From UBA10649 sp963755335 (lineage in GTDB: Bacteria > Actinomycetota > Actinomycetes > S36-B12), in assembly GCA_963755335.1 (NCBI GenBank), contig CAVWJW010000008.1, forward strand, positions 930,001 to 994,000: a DNA stretch of 64,000 nt, read 5' to 3'. The position numbers and the translations under genes are program-made. Each line of letters starts with the position of its first letter. The first letter of the stretch is position 1. The notes beneath the pieces were generated by a model that ran no database searches, was not told where the DNA came from, and saw only the letters and a list, made by a program, of their open reading frames with translations. Below are positions 9,070-17,067 of the stretch, one piece after another.

Positions 9070-10086
9070 GTGGTGGCGCCAACCGAGCGCGAGGTCGTGC
9101 AGGTCGCCATGGCCTATGCCGGCTTCGTCCACGACCGGCTTGTCGCCAGCGCGCCGGGCGTCACCGCGGTTCGAATCGACGGAATTCCAGGCGGGCCCGA
9201 CGGCCGAAGCCTGCGCGTGACGCGGCGCTACCTTGAGGACGCCCATGTCCAGCTGCGGTCGGAGATGGTCCCGGCGCCGAACCCGGCCGCCGATGACATC
9301 AGCGTCCCGGCCAACTACGACGGAGCTCGGGTGGGCGCGGTGACCATCGAGACCACGGGGGCGAACCTTGAGTCCCCTGCACTTCTGGCACGTCTGACGC
9401 GCTACGCGCGGGTCACCGCAGCCGGACTTGCCGCCGACCTCCCGCCCGATGCCTGGCCCACGACACTGCCCGGCGAGATCGAGACCGTTGTCGACCACGA
9501 GACCCACCTCGGCGCTCACCCAGAGCGAGTTGCCGGGTACTCGCGCATCATCGTCGCGGCGCTGCGCGGCCCGCTCGGCCTGACTGACGACTTCACCGAT
9601 GCGGTCGACGAGTACGCGCCGTTGCACGACGTCGGCGAGCTTGCCGTCGGCATCGACATCCTGACGAAGCCCGGGCGGCTCGGCCCTGACGAGTGGCGGC
9701 TGATGCAGACGCACACCACGCGCGGTCGGAGCATCGTCGACGTGGCCGTGGCCGAGCAGCCCGACCTCTGGCCGCGACCGGACGTGCTGCGCGCCATCGT
9801 GGAGGCCCACCATGAGGCCCTCGACGGGTCGGGCTACCCCCACGGGCTGACTGGCGACGCGATCCCGCTCGAGGCGCGCATCGTCAGCGTTGCTGACGTC
9901 TTCGACGCCCTCACCAGCAGCAGGCCGTACAAGTCGGGCTGGTCGGCCGATGAGGCGCTCGACGAGATGGACCGCATGGTCAGCGCCGGCAGGATCGACG
10001 CGCTGTGCCTGACGGCATTGGTGACTCATCCCGACCTGGTCGAGGCAGTCGCTGCCAGCGCCGCCGAGATACGGTACGAATCGTGA
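9070..10086 (+). CDS. HD-GYP domain protein (putative c-di-GMP phosphodiesterase, variant motif)
   Basis: A 338-aa protein. The first 150 residues are unrecognised, with no clear sensor or membrane segment. The second half is an HD-GYP domain: HPERV, LHDVGE with H186-D187, HHEALDGSGYP with GYP at 255-257, and the ADVFDALTSSRPYK segment. The lysine of the usual HDxGK motif is glutamate here, so activity should not be assumed. A GGGAGAGG ribosome-binding site precedes the GTG. The stop overlaps the start of the GMC oxidoreductase gene (GTGA), so the two are probably coupled. With the GGDEF-EAL protein at the left edge, it is the second c-di-GMP-related gene within 10 kb. Confidence 0.82.
   Translation: MVAPTEREVVQVAMAYAGFVHDRLVASAPGVTAVRIDGIPGGPDGRSLRVTRRYLEDAHVQLRSEMVPAPNPAADDISVPANYDGARVGAVTIETTGANLESPALLARLTRYARVTAAGLAADLPPDAWPTTLPGEIETVVDHETHLGAHPERVAGYSRIIVAALRGPLGLTDDFTDAVDEYAPLHDVGELAVGIDILTKPGRLGPDEWRLMQTHTTRGRSIVDVAVAEQPDLWPRPDVLRAIVEAHHEALDGSGYPHGLTGDAIPLEARIVSVADVFDALTSSRPYKSGWSADEALDEMDRMVSAGRIDALCLTALVTHPDLVEAVAASAAEIRYES
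10070..10075 (+). promoter_or_regulatory. Candidate internal -10 element for the GMC oxidoreductase gene
   Basis: TACGGT, 7 bases before the GTG at 10083, inside the last codons of the HD-GYP gene. It could give separate leaderless expression of the oxidoreductase. Confidence 0.35.
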
Positions 10087-11591
10087 TCTCGGAGTCCGCG
10101 CACGTCGTCATCGTCGGCAGCGGAATGGGAGGTGGCACCCTCGCGTGGGGTCTGGCCCAACGAGGGATCGACACCCTCGTGCTCGAACGGGGCCAGGTGC
10201 TGCCGCGCGAGCCGGAGAACTGGTCGCCCCAGGCGGTCTTCCTTGATCGCCGCTACAAGCCGACCGAGACGTGGCTTGACGACGACGGCAACGAGTTCCA
10301 CCCGGGCGTCCACTACGTCGTCGGTGGCAACACCAAGGTCTACGGCGCCAGCCTGCCGAGGTTCCGTGAGCGGGACTTCGCCGCTACCAGCTATCCCTCG
10401 GGCATCTCGCCGGCATGGCCGTTCACCTACGCCGACCTCGAGCAGTACTACGGCCAGGCTGAGTCGCTCTACAGGGTCCACGGGGCGATGGGCCAGGACC
10501 CGACGGAGCCGTGGCGGAGTCAGCCGTATCCCTATCCGCCGCTGCCGCACGAGCCATACATCCTCGAGACGATGTCTCGACTCGAGGCCCAAGGACTGCA
10601 CCCGGCGGCGACGTCGATGGGTGTCGACCTTCGGCCCGGCGGCACCTGCGTGCGCTGCCAGACGTGCGACGGCTTCCCGTGCCGACTCGGCGCGAAGTCC
10701 GATGCCGAGACGTGCGCGCTGGCTCCTGCCGTCGCCGGAGGAAGCGTGCGCCTGCTCACGGGTGCGCGCGTCACCGCCATCGAGCTCGATTCGCTCGGGC
10801 GGGTCGTGCGGCTCGTGGGCGATGTCGATGGCGAGCCCCTCACCGTCACGGGGGGATCCTTCGTTCTGGCAGCCGGTGCGGCGAACTCCGCGGCCATCCT
10901 TCTCGCCAGTCGCGACGACGAGCACCCGACCGGGGTGTCGAACTCCAGCGGCCTGGTCGGTCGCAACTACATGGTGCACAACAACACTCACATCGCAGCC
11001 GTCGATCCGCGGCGCCGCAACGACGTGGTCTTCCAGAAGACGCTGGCCGTCAACGACTGGTACGACGACCTCGGCGACGGGATCCCAGGCGGTGCCATGC
11101 AGCTCATCGGCAAGGTGCAGGGCTCCATGATGAAGTCCCACGCCACGCGAGTGCCTCGACCGATGCTCGATCGAATCGCGGATCGAAGCGTCGAGTGGGT
11201 GGTCATGAGCGAGGACCTGCCGTCGGTCCACAACCGCGTCACCGTGAACGCCGATGGCCGCATCCAGGTGTCATGGCGGCGTACCAACTACGACCGGCAC
11301 GAGGCGCTGCTCGCCAAGGCGAAGAAGGCGTTGCACAAGGCCGGATACACGAACATCTTCGAGCAGCGGTTCACGATCGACATGAACAGCCACATGTGCG
11401 GTACCGCCGTGGCCGGCCGCGATCGGTCAGCGAGCGTGGTCGACGCGGGATGCCGTTCGCACGACGTCCCCAACCTGTTCGTCGTCGACTCCGCCTTCTT
11501 CCCGTCGTCGGGCGCCCAGAACCCGGCCCTGACCATCGCCGCGAATGCCCTGCGCGTGGCGGCCGAGACCGATTGGGGTGTCGGCGTCTAG
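10083..11591 (+). CDS. GMC family FAD-dependent oxidoreductase
   Basis: FAD-dependent dehydrogenase or oxidase of the glucose-methanol-choline family, about 502 aa. It starts with a Rossmann FAD-binding motif (VIVGSGMGGGTLAWGL). A Cys-rich segment (CVRCQTCDGFPC) is typical of the cholesterol-oxidase and gluconate-dehydrogenase-like branch. The C-terminal half has the catalytic-region HMCGTAV motif and the closing FPSSGAQNPALTI segment. There is no signal peptide. GTG 10083 is chosen because it begins four residues before the Rossmann strand, overlaps the HD-GYP stop and has its own -10 element. The substrate is unknown; alcohols or sterol-like compounds are the family norm. Confidence 0.88.
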   Translation: MISESAHVVIVGSGMGGGTLAWGLAQRGIDTLVLERGQVLPREPENWSPQAVFLDRRYKPTETWLDDDGNEFHPGVHYVVGGNTKVYGASLPRFRERDFAATSYPSGISPAWPFTYADLEQYYGQAESLYRVHGAMGQDPTEPWRSQPYPYPPLPHEPYILETMSRLEAQGLHPAATSMGVDLRPGGTCVRCQTCDGFPCRLGAKSDAETCALAPAVAGGSVRLLTGARVTAIELDSLGRVVRLVGDVDGEPLTVTGGSFVLAAGAANSAAILLASRDDEHPTGVSNSSGLVGRNYMVHNNTHIAAVDPRRRNDVVFQKTLAVNDWYDDLGDGIPGGAMQLIGKVQGSMMKSHATRVPRPMLDRIADRSVEWVVMSEDLPSVHNRVTVNADGRIQVSWRRTNYDRHEALLAKAKKALHKAGYTNIFEQRFTIDMNSHMCGTAVAGRDRSASVVDAGCRSHDVPNLFVVDSAFFPSSGAQNPALTIAANALRVAAETDWGVGV

Positions 11592-11642
11592 CGTCGACCC
11601 AGAAGACAACGCCGGCTCCCGTCGGCGCCCGAGAGGAGTCCG

Positions 11643-12539
11643 ATGTCGCTCACGAGTACCCGTCGAACCGTTCTGGCCGTGATGGTGCTTCCCGTGGCGC
11701 TGCTCGTCGCGGCGCCCACCGCCATGGCGGCCTCCTCTGCCGCTTCGACGGACAAGGTCATCCCGCTGACGTCGCAGCAGCTGACCGACGCCGGCTTCCC
11801 GGACAAGCCCAACGTCAGCGCGTGGGGCGGCGGCGGCTCCGCGTCGCTGCCGACGAACAGCGCCGCTCAGTGGGCCGACGTGGTGATCTCCGGGAAGGCG
11901 CCGGCGTTCACCAATCCCGGGCAACTGCTCACGCTCGACCGGTTCATGCCCACGACGACGACGGGCACAGGCACCTTCAAGCAGCTGAACATCACGACGG
12001 TGGTCAAGTCGGACCGCACCTACTCCCTGCACTTCCAGCTGGGCTTCCCCGGCCTGTACGGCTACCGCGTCGGCTACTCCACGACCGGTGCCTCGCCCGA
12101 GTTCGTCGGCTTCCAGTACCAGTTCACGACCACCGGGACCGGGACAGCGACCCCGAAGGGGTCCAGTTCCGCCGTCGAGCTCAACGCCAAGCAGCTGACG
12201 AGGGCCGGCTTCACCAAGACGGCGAACGTCGTCGGATGGGGAGGCACGGCGACGCTCTCGACGAGCAAGGCCCGGGCCGGCACTCCCGTCACGATCTCCG
12301 GCACCGCCCCGAAGGAGGTGCCGCCGGGCACCATCCTGACCCTGGAGCGCTTCACGGCGACCGACAAGAAGGGCTCGGGCTCGTTCTCGCCAGTCGGGGA
12401 CGTGACAACGGTCGTGCAGGAGGACAGCACCTTCGCGCTCACCTTCGAGATCAACGAGACCGGACGCTACGGCTACACGCTGGGCGCCGGCATCGGTGAG
12501 CAGTGGGTCGGCATCGAGTTCCAGCTGAAGACGACCTAG
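11643..12539 (+). CDS. Secreted protein of two copies of an unrecognised domain
   Basis: A 298-aa protein with a Sec signal peptide (Arg-rich start, hydrophobic core, cleavage after PTAMA). The mature part is an internal duplication. Residues about 40-160 and 175-298 each begin with LTSQQLTDAGF or LNAKQLTRAGF, continue with an AWGGGG or GWGGTA segment, then G(T/K)AP, LTLDRF or LTLERF, TGTGTF or KGSGSF, and end with FxYxxGx(S/G) and FVGFQYQF or WVGIEFQL. Strand-rich, Thr/Ser-rich composition suggests extracellular beta domains. I do not recognise the family and no catalytic motif is evident. The start has GAGAGGAG 5 bases upstream. It is followed 2 bp later by xthA. Confidence 0.8.
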   Translation: MSLTSTRRTVLAVMVLPVALLVAAPTAMAASSAASTDKVIPLTSQQLTDAGFPDKPNVSAWGGGGSASLPTNSAAQWADVVISGKAPAFTNPGQLLTLDRFMPTTTTGTGTFKQLNITTVVKSDRTYSLHFQLGFPGLYGYRVGYSTTGASPEFVGFQYQFTTTGTGTATPKGSSSAVELNAKQLTRAGFTKTANVVGWGGTATLSTSKARAGTPVTISGTAPKEVPPGTILTLERFTATDKKGSGSFSPVGDVTTVVQEDSTFALTFEINETGRYGYTLGAGIGEQWVGIEFQLKTT

Positions 12540-12541
12540 GC

Positions 12542-13366
12542 GTGGCGGCGCCGAACGGGACCTGGACGCTCGTCACCGCCAACGTCAACGGCATCCGTGC
12601 TGCCAGCCGCCGCGGCGGCCTGGCCTGGCTGGAGGCCGCTGAGGCGGACGTCATCTGCCTTCAGGAGATCCGGGCCACGCACGAGCAGCTGCATGAGGTG
12701 CTGCGTGAGACAACGCTGGGTGACTGGCACGTGGCCCATGCGCCGGCACCCCAGCTGGGCCGGGCGGGCGTTGCCGTGCTCACGCGCGAGCAGCCGTCCG
12801 CGATCCGGGTCGACACCAAGGTCAAGGGTCTGGACGGCCTTGGGCGCTGGCTCGAAGTGGACTGCGACGGCCCGGGCGGGCCGATCACGGTCGTGTCGGC
12901 GTACGTGCACACCGGTGAGGCGGATACCCCCAAGCAGGTGGAGAAGTTCCGGTTCCTCTCGGCGATGGACAAGCGGATGGCCGCCCTGCGGCGGCCGGCC
13001 CGGGGCCGCGGGGTGCTGGTCTGCGGAGATCTCAACGTCGCCCACCACCAGGTCGACATCAAGAACTGGCGCGGCAACCGCGGGAAGGCCGGATTCCTCG
13101 AGGAGGAGCGTGCCTACTTCGACGGCTGGCTGGCGCGGCACTGGGTCGACCTTGGCCGGGCGCATGGCGGGGACGGACCAGGGCCGTACACGTGGTGGTC
13201 CTGGCGCGGCAAGAGCTTCGACACCGACGGTGGATGGCGGATCGACTACGCCCTGGCGACCGCCGACCTCGCGCAACGATGCCGATCCGTGGTGGTCGGC
13301 AGGGCCGCCACCTATGACGAGCGCTGGAGCGACCACGCTCCGGTGGTGGCTGCCTTCACCCGGTAG
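12542..13366 (+). CDS. xthA: Exodeoxyribonuclease III (ExoIII/Xth family AP endonuclease)
   Basis: DNA repair nuclease of the exonuclease-endonuclease-phosphatase superfamily, 274 aa, which cleaves abasic sites and removes 3' blocking groups. Motifs in order: TANVNGIRA, the metal-binding CLQEIRA, GDLNVAHH, a GFLEEER region, and the C-terminal WSDHAPVVA. The GTG at 12542 is chosen because TxNVNG should lie within about 12 residues of the start. It begins 2 bp after the preceding stop, so it may share a transcript. A strong hairpin follows. Confidence 0.93.
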   Translation: MAAPNGTWTLVTANVNGIRAASRRGGLAWLEAAEADVICLQEIRATHEQLHEVLRETTLGDWHVAHAPAPQLGRAGVAVLTREQPSAIRVDTKVKGLDGLGRWLEVDCDGPGGPITVVSAYVHTGEADTPKQVEKFRFLSAMDKRMAALRRPARGRGVLVCGDLNVAHHQVDIKNWRGNRGKAGFLEEERAYFDGWLARHWVDLGRAHGGDGPGPYTWWSWRGKSFDTDGGWRIDYALATADLAQRCRSVVVGRAATYDERWSDHAPVVAAFTR

Positions 13367-13380
13367 CCCCCCGCACATGA

Positions 13381-13410
13381 CGAAGCCCCCTCCTGGCGGA
13401 GGGGGCTTCG
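13381..13410 (+). terminator. Hairpin terminator after xthA
   Basis: Perfect 13-bp inverted repeat (13381-13393 with 13398-13410) and a 4-base loop, 14 bp after the xthA stop. There is no long T-tract, as is common in high-GC actinobacteria. It also lies beyond the end of the small minus-strand ORF, so it could work in both directions. Confidence 0.8.
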
Positions 13411-13444
13411 CGTGGGGGATTGCCCGATAGGTGGGCGGAATCGG

Positions 13445-13582
13445 CTACAGGTTGCGGGCGAAGATCGCGTCGATCTCGCTGAGCTCTGACTGCGTCAGGG
13501 CGTTTGCCCGCTGACGGTCCCATTCCTGATGGATCTGCCGGCGACGAAGAGCTTCGGGGTCGGCAGTGCCGGTGTCGAACAT
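13445..13582 (-). CDS. Small hypothetical protein (45 aa)
   Basis: Short ORF reading MFDTGTADPEALRRRQIHQE and on to a stop at 13445. The sequence is hydrophilic and probably helical, with composition (balanced Arg, Glu, Asp, Gln, Ala) like a real small protein rather than a shadow frame. No family recognised. It lies alone between xthA and fbiC on the opposite strand. A plausible promoter (13672-13700) would give an 80-base leader. The ribosome-binding site is weak. Confidence 0.45.
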   Translation of the reverse strand: MFDTGTADPEALRRRQIHQEWDRQRANALTQSELSEIDAIFARNL

Positions 13583-13671
13583 TGTCGCGAAGACTCTCGC
13601 AAAGGGTTTCACGGAGGATCACTCCCGTTGTGTGGTTCCTGTCGACCGAGGATCTCCCGATCGACATAACG

Positions 13672-13700
13672 ATTGTGTCTCAGGTTTGTCCTTAGGTCAA
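13672..13700 (-). promoter_or_regulatory. Candidate promoter for the 45-aa ORF
   Basis: Minus-strand TTGACC (13695-13700), 17-bp spacer, then CACAAT (13672-13677). It sits in the least GC-rich part of the 13.58-13.85 kb intergenic stretch, which otherwise contains no gene that I can support. Confidence 0.3.
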
Positions 13701-13855
13701 ACAAATCTGCAAGTTTGTGACAGGTTTCACGCAAGGTCTTGCGCAAGAGCGGACAAAGCTCGCGAAACGTGGCACACGTCACTCGAACGACATTGCCCAT
13801 GGCCGCGCGGGACCGGTGTGCAACGATGACCGGACCTGAGCCACAAGGAGGATGC

Positions 13856-16141
13856 GTGACCGCGAACCTGCGCCGCATCACGTACTCGCCGAAGGTCTTC
13901 ATCCCGCTCACCATGCTGTGCCGGGATCGGTGCGGATACTGCACGTTCGCGCAGTCGCCGGCCCACGTCGACTCGGCCTACATGAGTGTCGAGGATGTGC
14001 TGTCGGTGGCCCGCGCCGGGGCGGAGGTGGGCTGCCACGAAGCGTTGTTCACCCTCGGGGAGGCCCCCGAGGACCGCTACCCGGCAGCCCGACGCTGGCT
14101 CGACGACCATGGCTTCGCCTCGACGGTCGACTACGTGGTTCACGCGGCCCAGGCCGTCCTCGACGAGACGGGCCTCCTCCCGCACGTCAACGCCGGGGCG
14201 ATCGGGCGCGCCGACCTCGCTGCCCTGCGGGCGGTCGCGCCGAGCCAGGGGATGATGATCGAGTCCCTCAACGCCGATCTGCCCGCACATCGCGGTGCCC
14301 CGGACAAGGACCCTGAGCGTCGCCTGGCGACCCTCGAGTGGGCAGGGGAGCTCGCCATCCCGTTCACGACGGGGATCCTGGTCGGGATCGGCGAGAGCCG
14401 GGCCGACCGCATTGTCGCGCTGGAGGCGATTGCCGCGGCGCATGAGCGCTGGGGCCATGTCCAGGAGGTCATCGTGCAGAACTTCGTGCCGAAGCCCGGC
14501 ACGTTGATGCGCGACCACCCGGCGTGCTCGGTCGACGACCTCGTCGATGCCATCCGCCTCGCACGGCAGATCCTCCCGGCCGACGTCCACCTTCAGGCCC
14601 CGCCCAACCTCATCGACGACGCCGGTGTGCTCCTCGATGCCGGCATCGATGACTTCGGCGGCATCTCGCCGGTCACCGCCGACCATGTGAATCCCGAGCG
14701 ACCGTGGCCGCACATCGCCGACCTGCGGCAGTTGACCGAGGAGCGCGGCCAGGCCCTCGTGCCTCGACTGACGATCTACCCGGAGTTCGCACTCGACCCC
14801 ATGCGCTGGCTCGACCCCAGCATGCGGTTCGCCGTGCTCGATCGCTCCGATGCCGAGGGCATGGGCCGAGACGATCCCGGCTCCAGCTTCCCCGAGCGCC
14901 ACGAGGCCGCGGCCAACGTCGGCACCGGTGCCGAGGTCATTCAGGTGGGCCGCCGGTCCACGGCGTGGTACTCCGGTGCCGACCGGACGCCTCCCGCCCT
15001 CGTTCCGGGCACCGCCCATGCGTCGACCCCCGTCGCCGAGGTGCTCTCCGGCGTGGAGCAGGGCCAGGAGCCGGGCATCGACGAGCTCGTGACGCTCTTC
15101 TCCGCCCGGGGTCGCGAGGTCAATGCGGTGGCGGAGTTCGCCGACTCCCTGCGCCGGCAGGCGAACGGCGACCTCGTCACGTTCGTCCGCAATCGCAACA
15201 TCAACTACACCAACGTCTGCACCTTCCGGTGCGCCTTCTGCGGGTTCTCCAAGGGACCGTTGTCCCTCAACCTGCGGGGCAAGCCGTACCTGCTCAGCGA
15301 CGACGAGATCGCCGATCGCGTCCGCGAGGCGTGGGCGCTGGGCGCCACGGAGGTGTGCCTGCAGGGCGGCATCCACCCCGACTTCGATGGTGACTACTAC
15401 CTGCGCGTGCTCACGGCCGTCAAGCAAGCCGTGCCCCAGATGCACGTGCACGGCTTCACCGCCCTCGAGGTCACCGAGGGGGCGCGGCGCCTCGGAGAGC
15501 CGCTCGACTCCTACCTGTCGCGGCTGAAGGCCGCCGGCCTCGGCTCGCTGCCCGGAACGGCGGCGGAGATCCTCGACGACCGCATCCGCGAGGTCATCTG
15601 CCCCGACAAGATCACCACCAGCGAGTGGCTCGAGGCGCACGAGGTCGCCCATTCGGTCGGGCTGCGCTCCAACGTCACCATCATGTTCGGCAGTGTCGAG
15701 GAGCCGATCCACTGGGCCCGGCACATCGTCCGCACGCGCGAACTGCAACGGCGGACGGGCGGATTCACCGAGTTCATCCCCCTTCCGTTCGTGCACATGG
15801 CCTCGCCCATCTACCTCAAACGGCGGGCACGCCGCGGGCCGACATGGCGTGAGGTCGTGCTCATGCATGCGGTTGGCCGCATCGCCTACCGCGGGTCGAT
15901 CGACAGCGTGCAGGCGTCGTGGGTGAAGCTCGGCACGGCAGGTGCCCAACAGCTCCTCCAGGCGGGCGTCAACGATCTCGGCGGCACATTGATGGACGAG
16001 AACATCTCGCGTGCCGCGGGTGCTGCCCATGGTCAGGGAATGGACCTCGACGGATTCCTCGCGATCACCGAGCCGCTCGGCCGGTCGCTGCAGCAGCGAA
16101 CGACGTTGTACCAGCCGGTCGACGTGTCCATCGGCGCCTGA
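13856..16141 (+). CDS. fbiC: FO synthase, fused CofG-CofH (7,8-didemethyl-8-hydroxy-5-deazariboflavin synthase)
   Basis: Bifunctional radical-SAM enzyme that makes FO, the deazaflavin core of cofactor F420, from tyrosine and a flavin precursor. The 761-aa protein has two radical-SAM halves, each with a CxxxCxxC cluster motif: Cys22/26/29 (CRDRCGYC) in the CofG-like half and Cys455/459/462 (CTFRCAFC) in the CofH-like half. This fused form is the actinobacterial arrangement. GTG 13856 is chosen because AAGGAGG ends 4 bases before it; an in-frame ATG at 13826 would add ten residues. It leads a five-gene, same-strand cluster ending with a P450. Confidence 0.95.
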   Translation: MTANLRRITYSPKVFIPLTMLCRDRCGYCTFAQSPAHVDSAYMSVEDVLSVARAGAEVGCHEALFTLGEAPEDRYPAARRWLDDHGFASTVDYVVHAAQAVLDETGLLPHVNAGAIGRADLAALRAVAPSQGMMIESLNADLPAHRGAPDKDPERRLATLEWAGELAIPFTTGILVGIGESRADRIVALEAIAAAHERWGHVQEVIVQNFVPKPGTLMRDHPACSVDDLVDAIRLARQILPADVHLQAPPNLIDDAGVLLDAGIDDFGGISPVTADHVNPERPWPHIADLRQLTEERGQALVPRLTIYPEFALDPMRWLDPSMRFAVLDRSDAEGMGRDDPGSSFPERHEAAANVGTGAEVIQVGRRSTAWYSGADRTPPALVPGTAHASTPVAEVLSGVEQGQEPGIDELVTLFSARGREVNAVAEFADSLRRQANGDLVTFVRNRNINYTNVCTFRCAFCGFSKGPLSLNLRGKPYLLSDDEIADRVREAWALGATEVCLQGGIHPDFDGDYYLRVLTAVKQAVPQMHVHGFTALEVTEGARRLGEPLDSYLSRLKAAGLGSLPGTAAEILDDRIREVICPDKITTSEWLEAHEVAHSVGLRSNVTIMFGSVEEPIHWARHIVRTRELQRRTGGFTEFIPLPFVHMASPIYLKRRARRGPTWREVVLMHAVGRIAYRGSIDSVQASWVKLGTAGAQQLLQAGVNDLGGTLMDENISRAAGAAHGQGMDLDGFLAITEPLGRSLQQRTTLYQPVDVSIGA

Positions 16142-16163
16142 GCGGAGCACGGCCATCGACGAC

Positions 16164-16715
16164 GTGCGCACAATCATCGCAACAGTGCAGCAGACCCTCG
16201 TCGAGGCGTCTGCCGCGGTCGACCCACCGACCACGGTCGCGGTAGCCGCGCTCGCCGTGCGCAATCCGCTTGCCGGTCTCGGGCGGGTCGGCGATCTCAG
16301 CGCCCTCGAGGCCCTCGGGGCTGAGGCTGCGGCCCTGCTGGTCGAGCGCGCGCTGGCGGTGCTCGCCTCGGTCGGCGTCACCCCGGACCAGGTGCGCGGC
16401 TACGGCAAGGGGGCCATTGTCGGGATCGACGGCGACCGCGAGCACACCGCGGCCGTTCTGCACCCGCGGTTCGGGGCACCGGTGCGCGCGGCGATCGGCG
16501 GCGGCGCCGACATCATCCCGGGCACCAAGAAGGTGGCCGGCCCGGGCGCGTCCCTCACCATGCCGATCGGCAACAAGGACGACCGCTGGGTCTTCGACGA
16601 CATGGACGCTGTCGACATCGCCATGGTGGATGCGCCACGTCCGAATGAGATCGTCATCGCGCTGGCCCTGTCCGCAGGGGGTCGGCCCAACGCCCGCGTC
16701 GTGAAGCCGTCCTGA
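16164..16715 (+). CDS. AA_synth (DUF1185-like) family protein
   Basis: About 183 aa, resembling the 'amino acid synthesis' family (PF06684), whose biochemical role is not settled. Recognisable segments are AAVDPPTTVAVAA, NPLAG, GKGAIVGIDGDREH, IGGGADIIPGTKKVAGPG and DAPRPNEIVIALA. The start is uncertain: GTG 16164 places the conserved RTIIATVQ at the N-terminus and lies 22 bp after fbiC, but no good ribosome-binding site is adjacent. It is placed between fbiC and an EthD-like gene. Whether it has any link to F420 is unknown. Confidence 0.75.
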   Translation: MRTIIATVQQTLVEASAAVDPPTTVAVAALAVRNPLAGLGRVGDLSALEALGAEAAALLVERALAVLASVGVTPDQVRGYGKGAIVGIDGDREHTAAVLHPRFGAPVRAAIGGGADIIPGTKKVAGPGASLTMPIGNKDDRWVFDDMDAVDIAMVDAPRPNEIVIALALSAGGRPNARVVKPS

Positions 16716-16749
16716 TCGTGACCCAGACAACCATCCGAGGAGACCGCCG

Positions 16750-17067
16750 GTGATCAAGGCCATGATCATGCTGACGCGTCGCGACGACATGACCCACGAG
16801 GAGTTCGTGTCGTGGTGGCTCGATGAGCATGTGTCGCTCGCCAGAGCGCTTCCAGGTGTCCGCAAGGTCGTGCTCAACGTCGTCGACGAGGGCTACGACG
16901 AGGCGGGAATCGATGGAGTGTCCGAGCTCTGGTTCGACACGCGGTCCGCCTTCGACGAGGCGTACGCCACCGAGGTCGGCAAGGCGACAGCCGCGGACTC
17001 ACTGGCGCACGTGAGCGGGCGCGTTCGGGTCTTCGTCAGCGAGAACGAGTTCGTGCGCACGCCGTGA
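16750..17067 (+). CDS. EthD-domain protein
   Basis: A 105-aa ferredoxin-fold protein with the EthD-type start (MIKAMIMLTRRDDMTHEEF, then WWLDEHVSLA) and a late SVSENEF-like strand. EthD was named from the ethyl tert-butyl ether degradation cluster, where it is needed alongside a cytochrome P450. Here too a P450 is encoded in the same cluster, two genes downstream. The GTG follows a GAGGAG ribosome-binding site. The stop overlaps the SulP start (GTGA). Confidence 0.72.
   Translation: MIKAMIMLTRRDDMTHEEFVSWWLDEHVSLARALPGVRKVVLNVVDEGYDEAGIDGVSELWFDTRSAFDEAYATEVGKATAADSLAHVSGRVRVFVSENEFVRTP

Noticed and set aside
9169..9178. GGTTCGAATC, resembling the T-loop of a tRNA
   Set aside because: It lies inside the HD-GYP coding sequence, and no acceptor or anticodon stems can be folded around it.
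8974..10029. N-terminal extension of the acyl-CoA synthetase to 795 residues
   Set aside because: It is antisense to the HD-GYP gene and has no family similarity. The start is set at GTG 8973.
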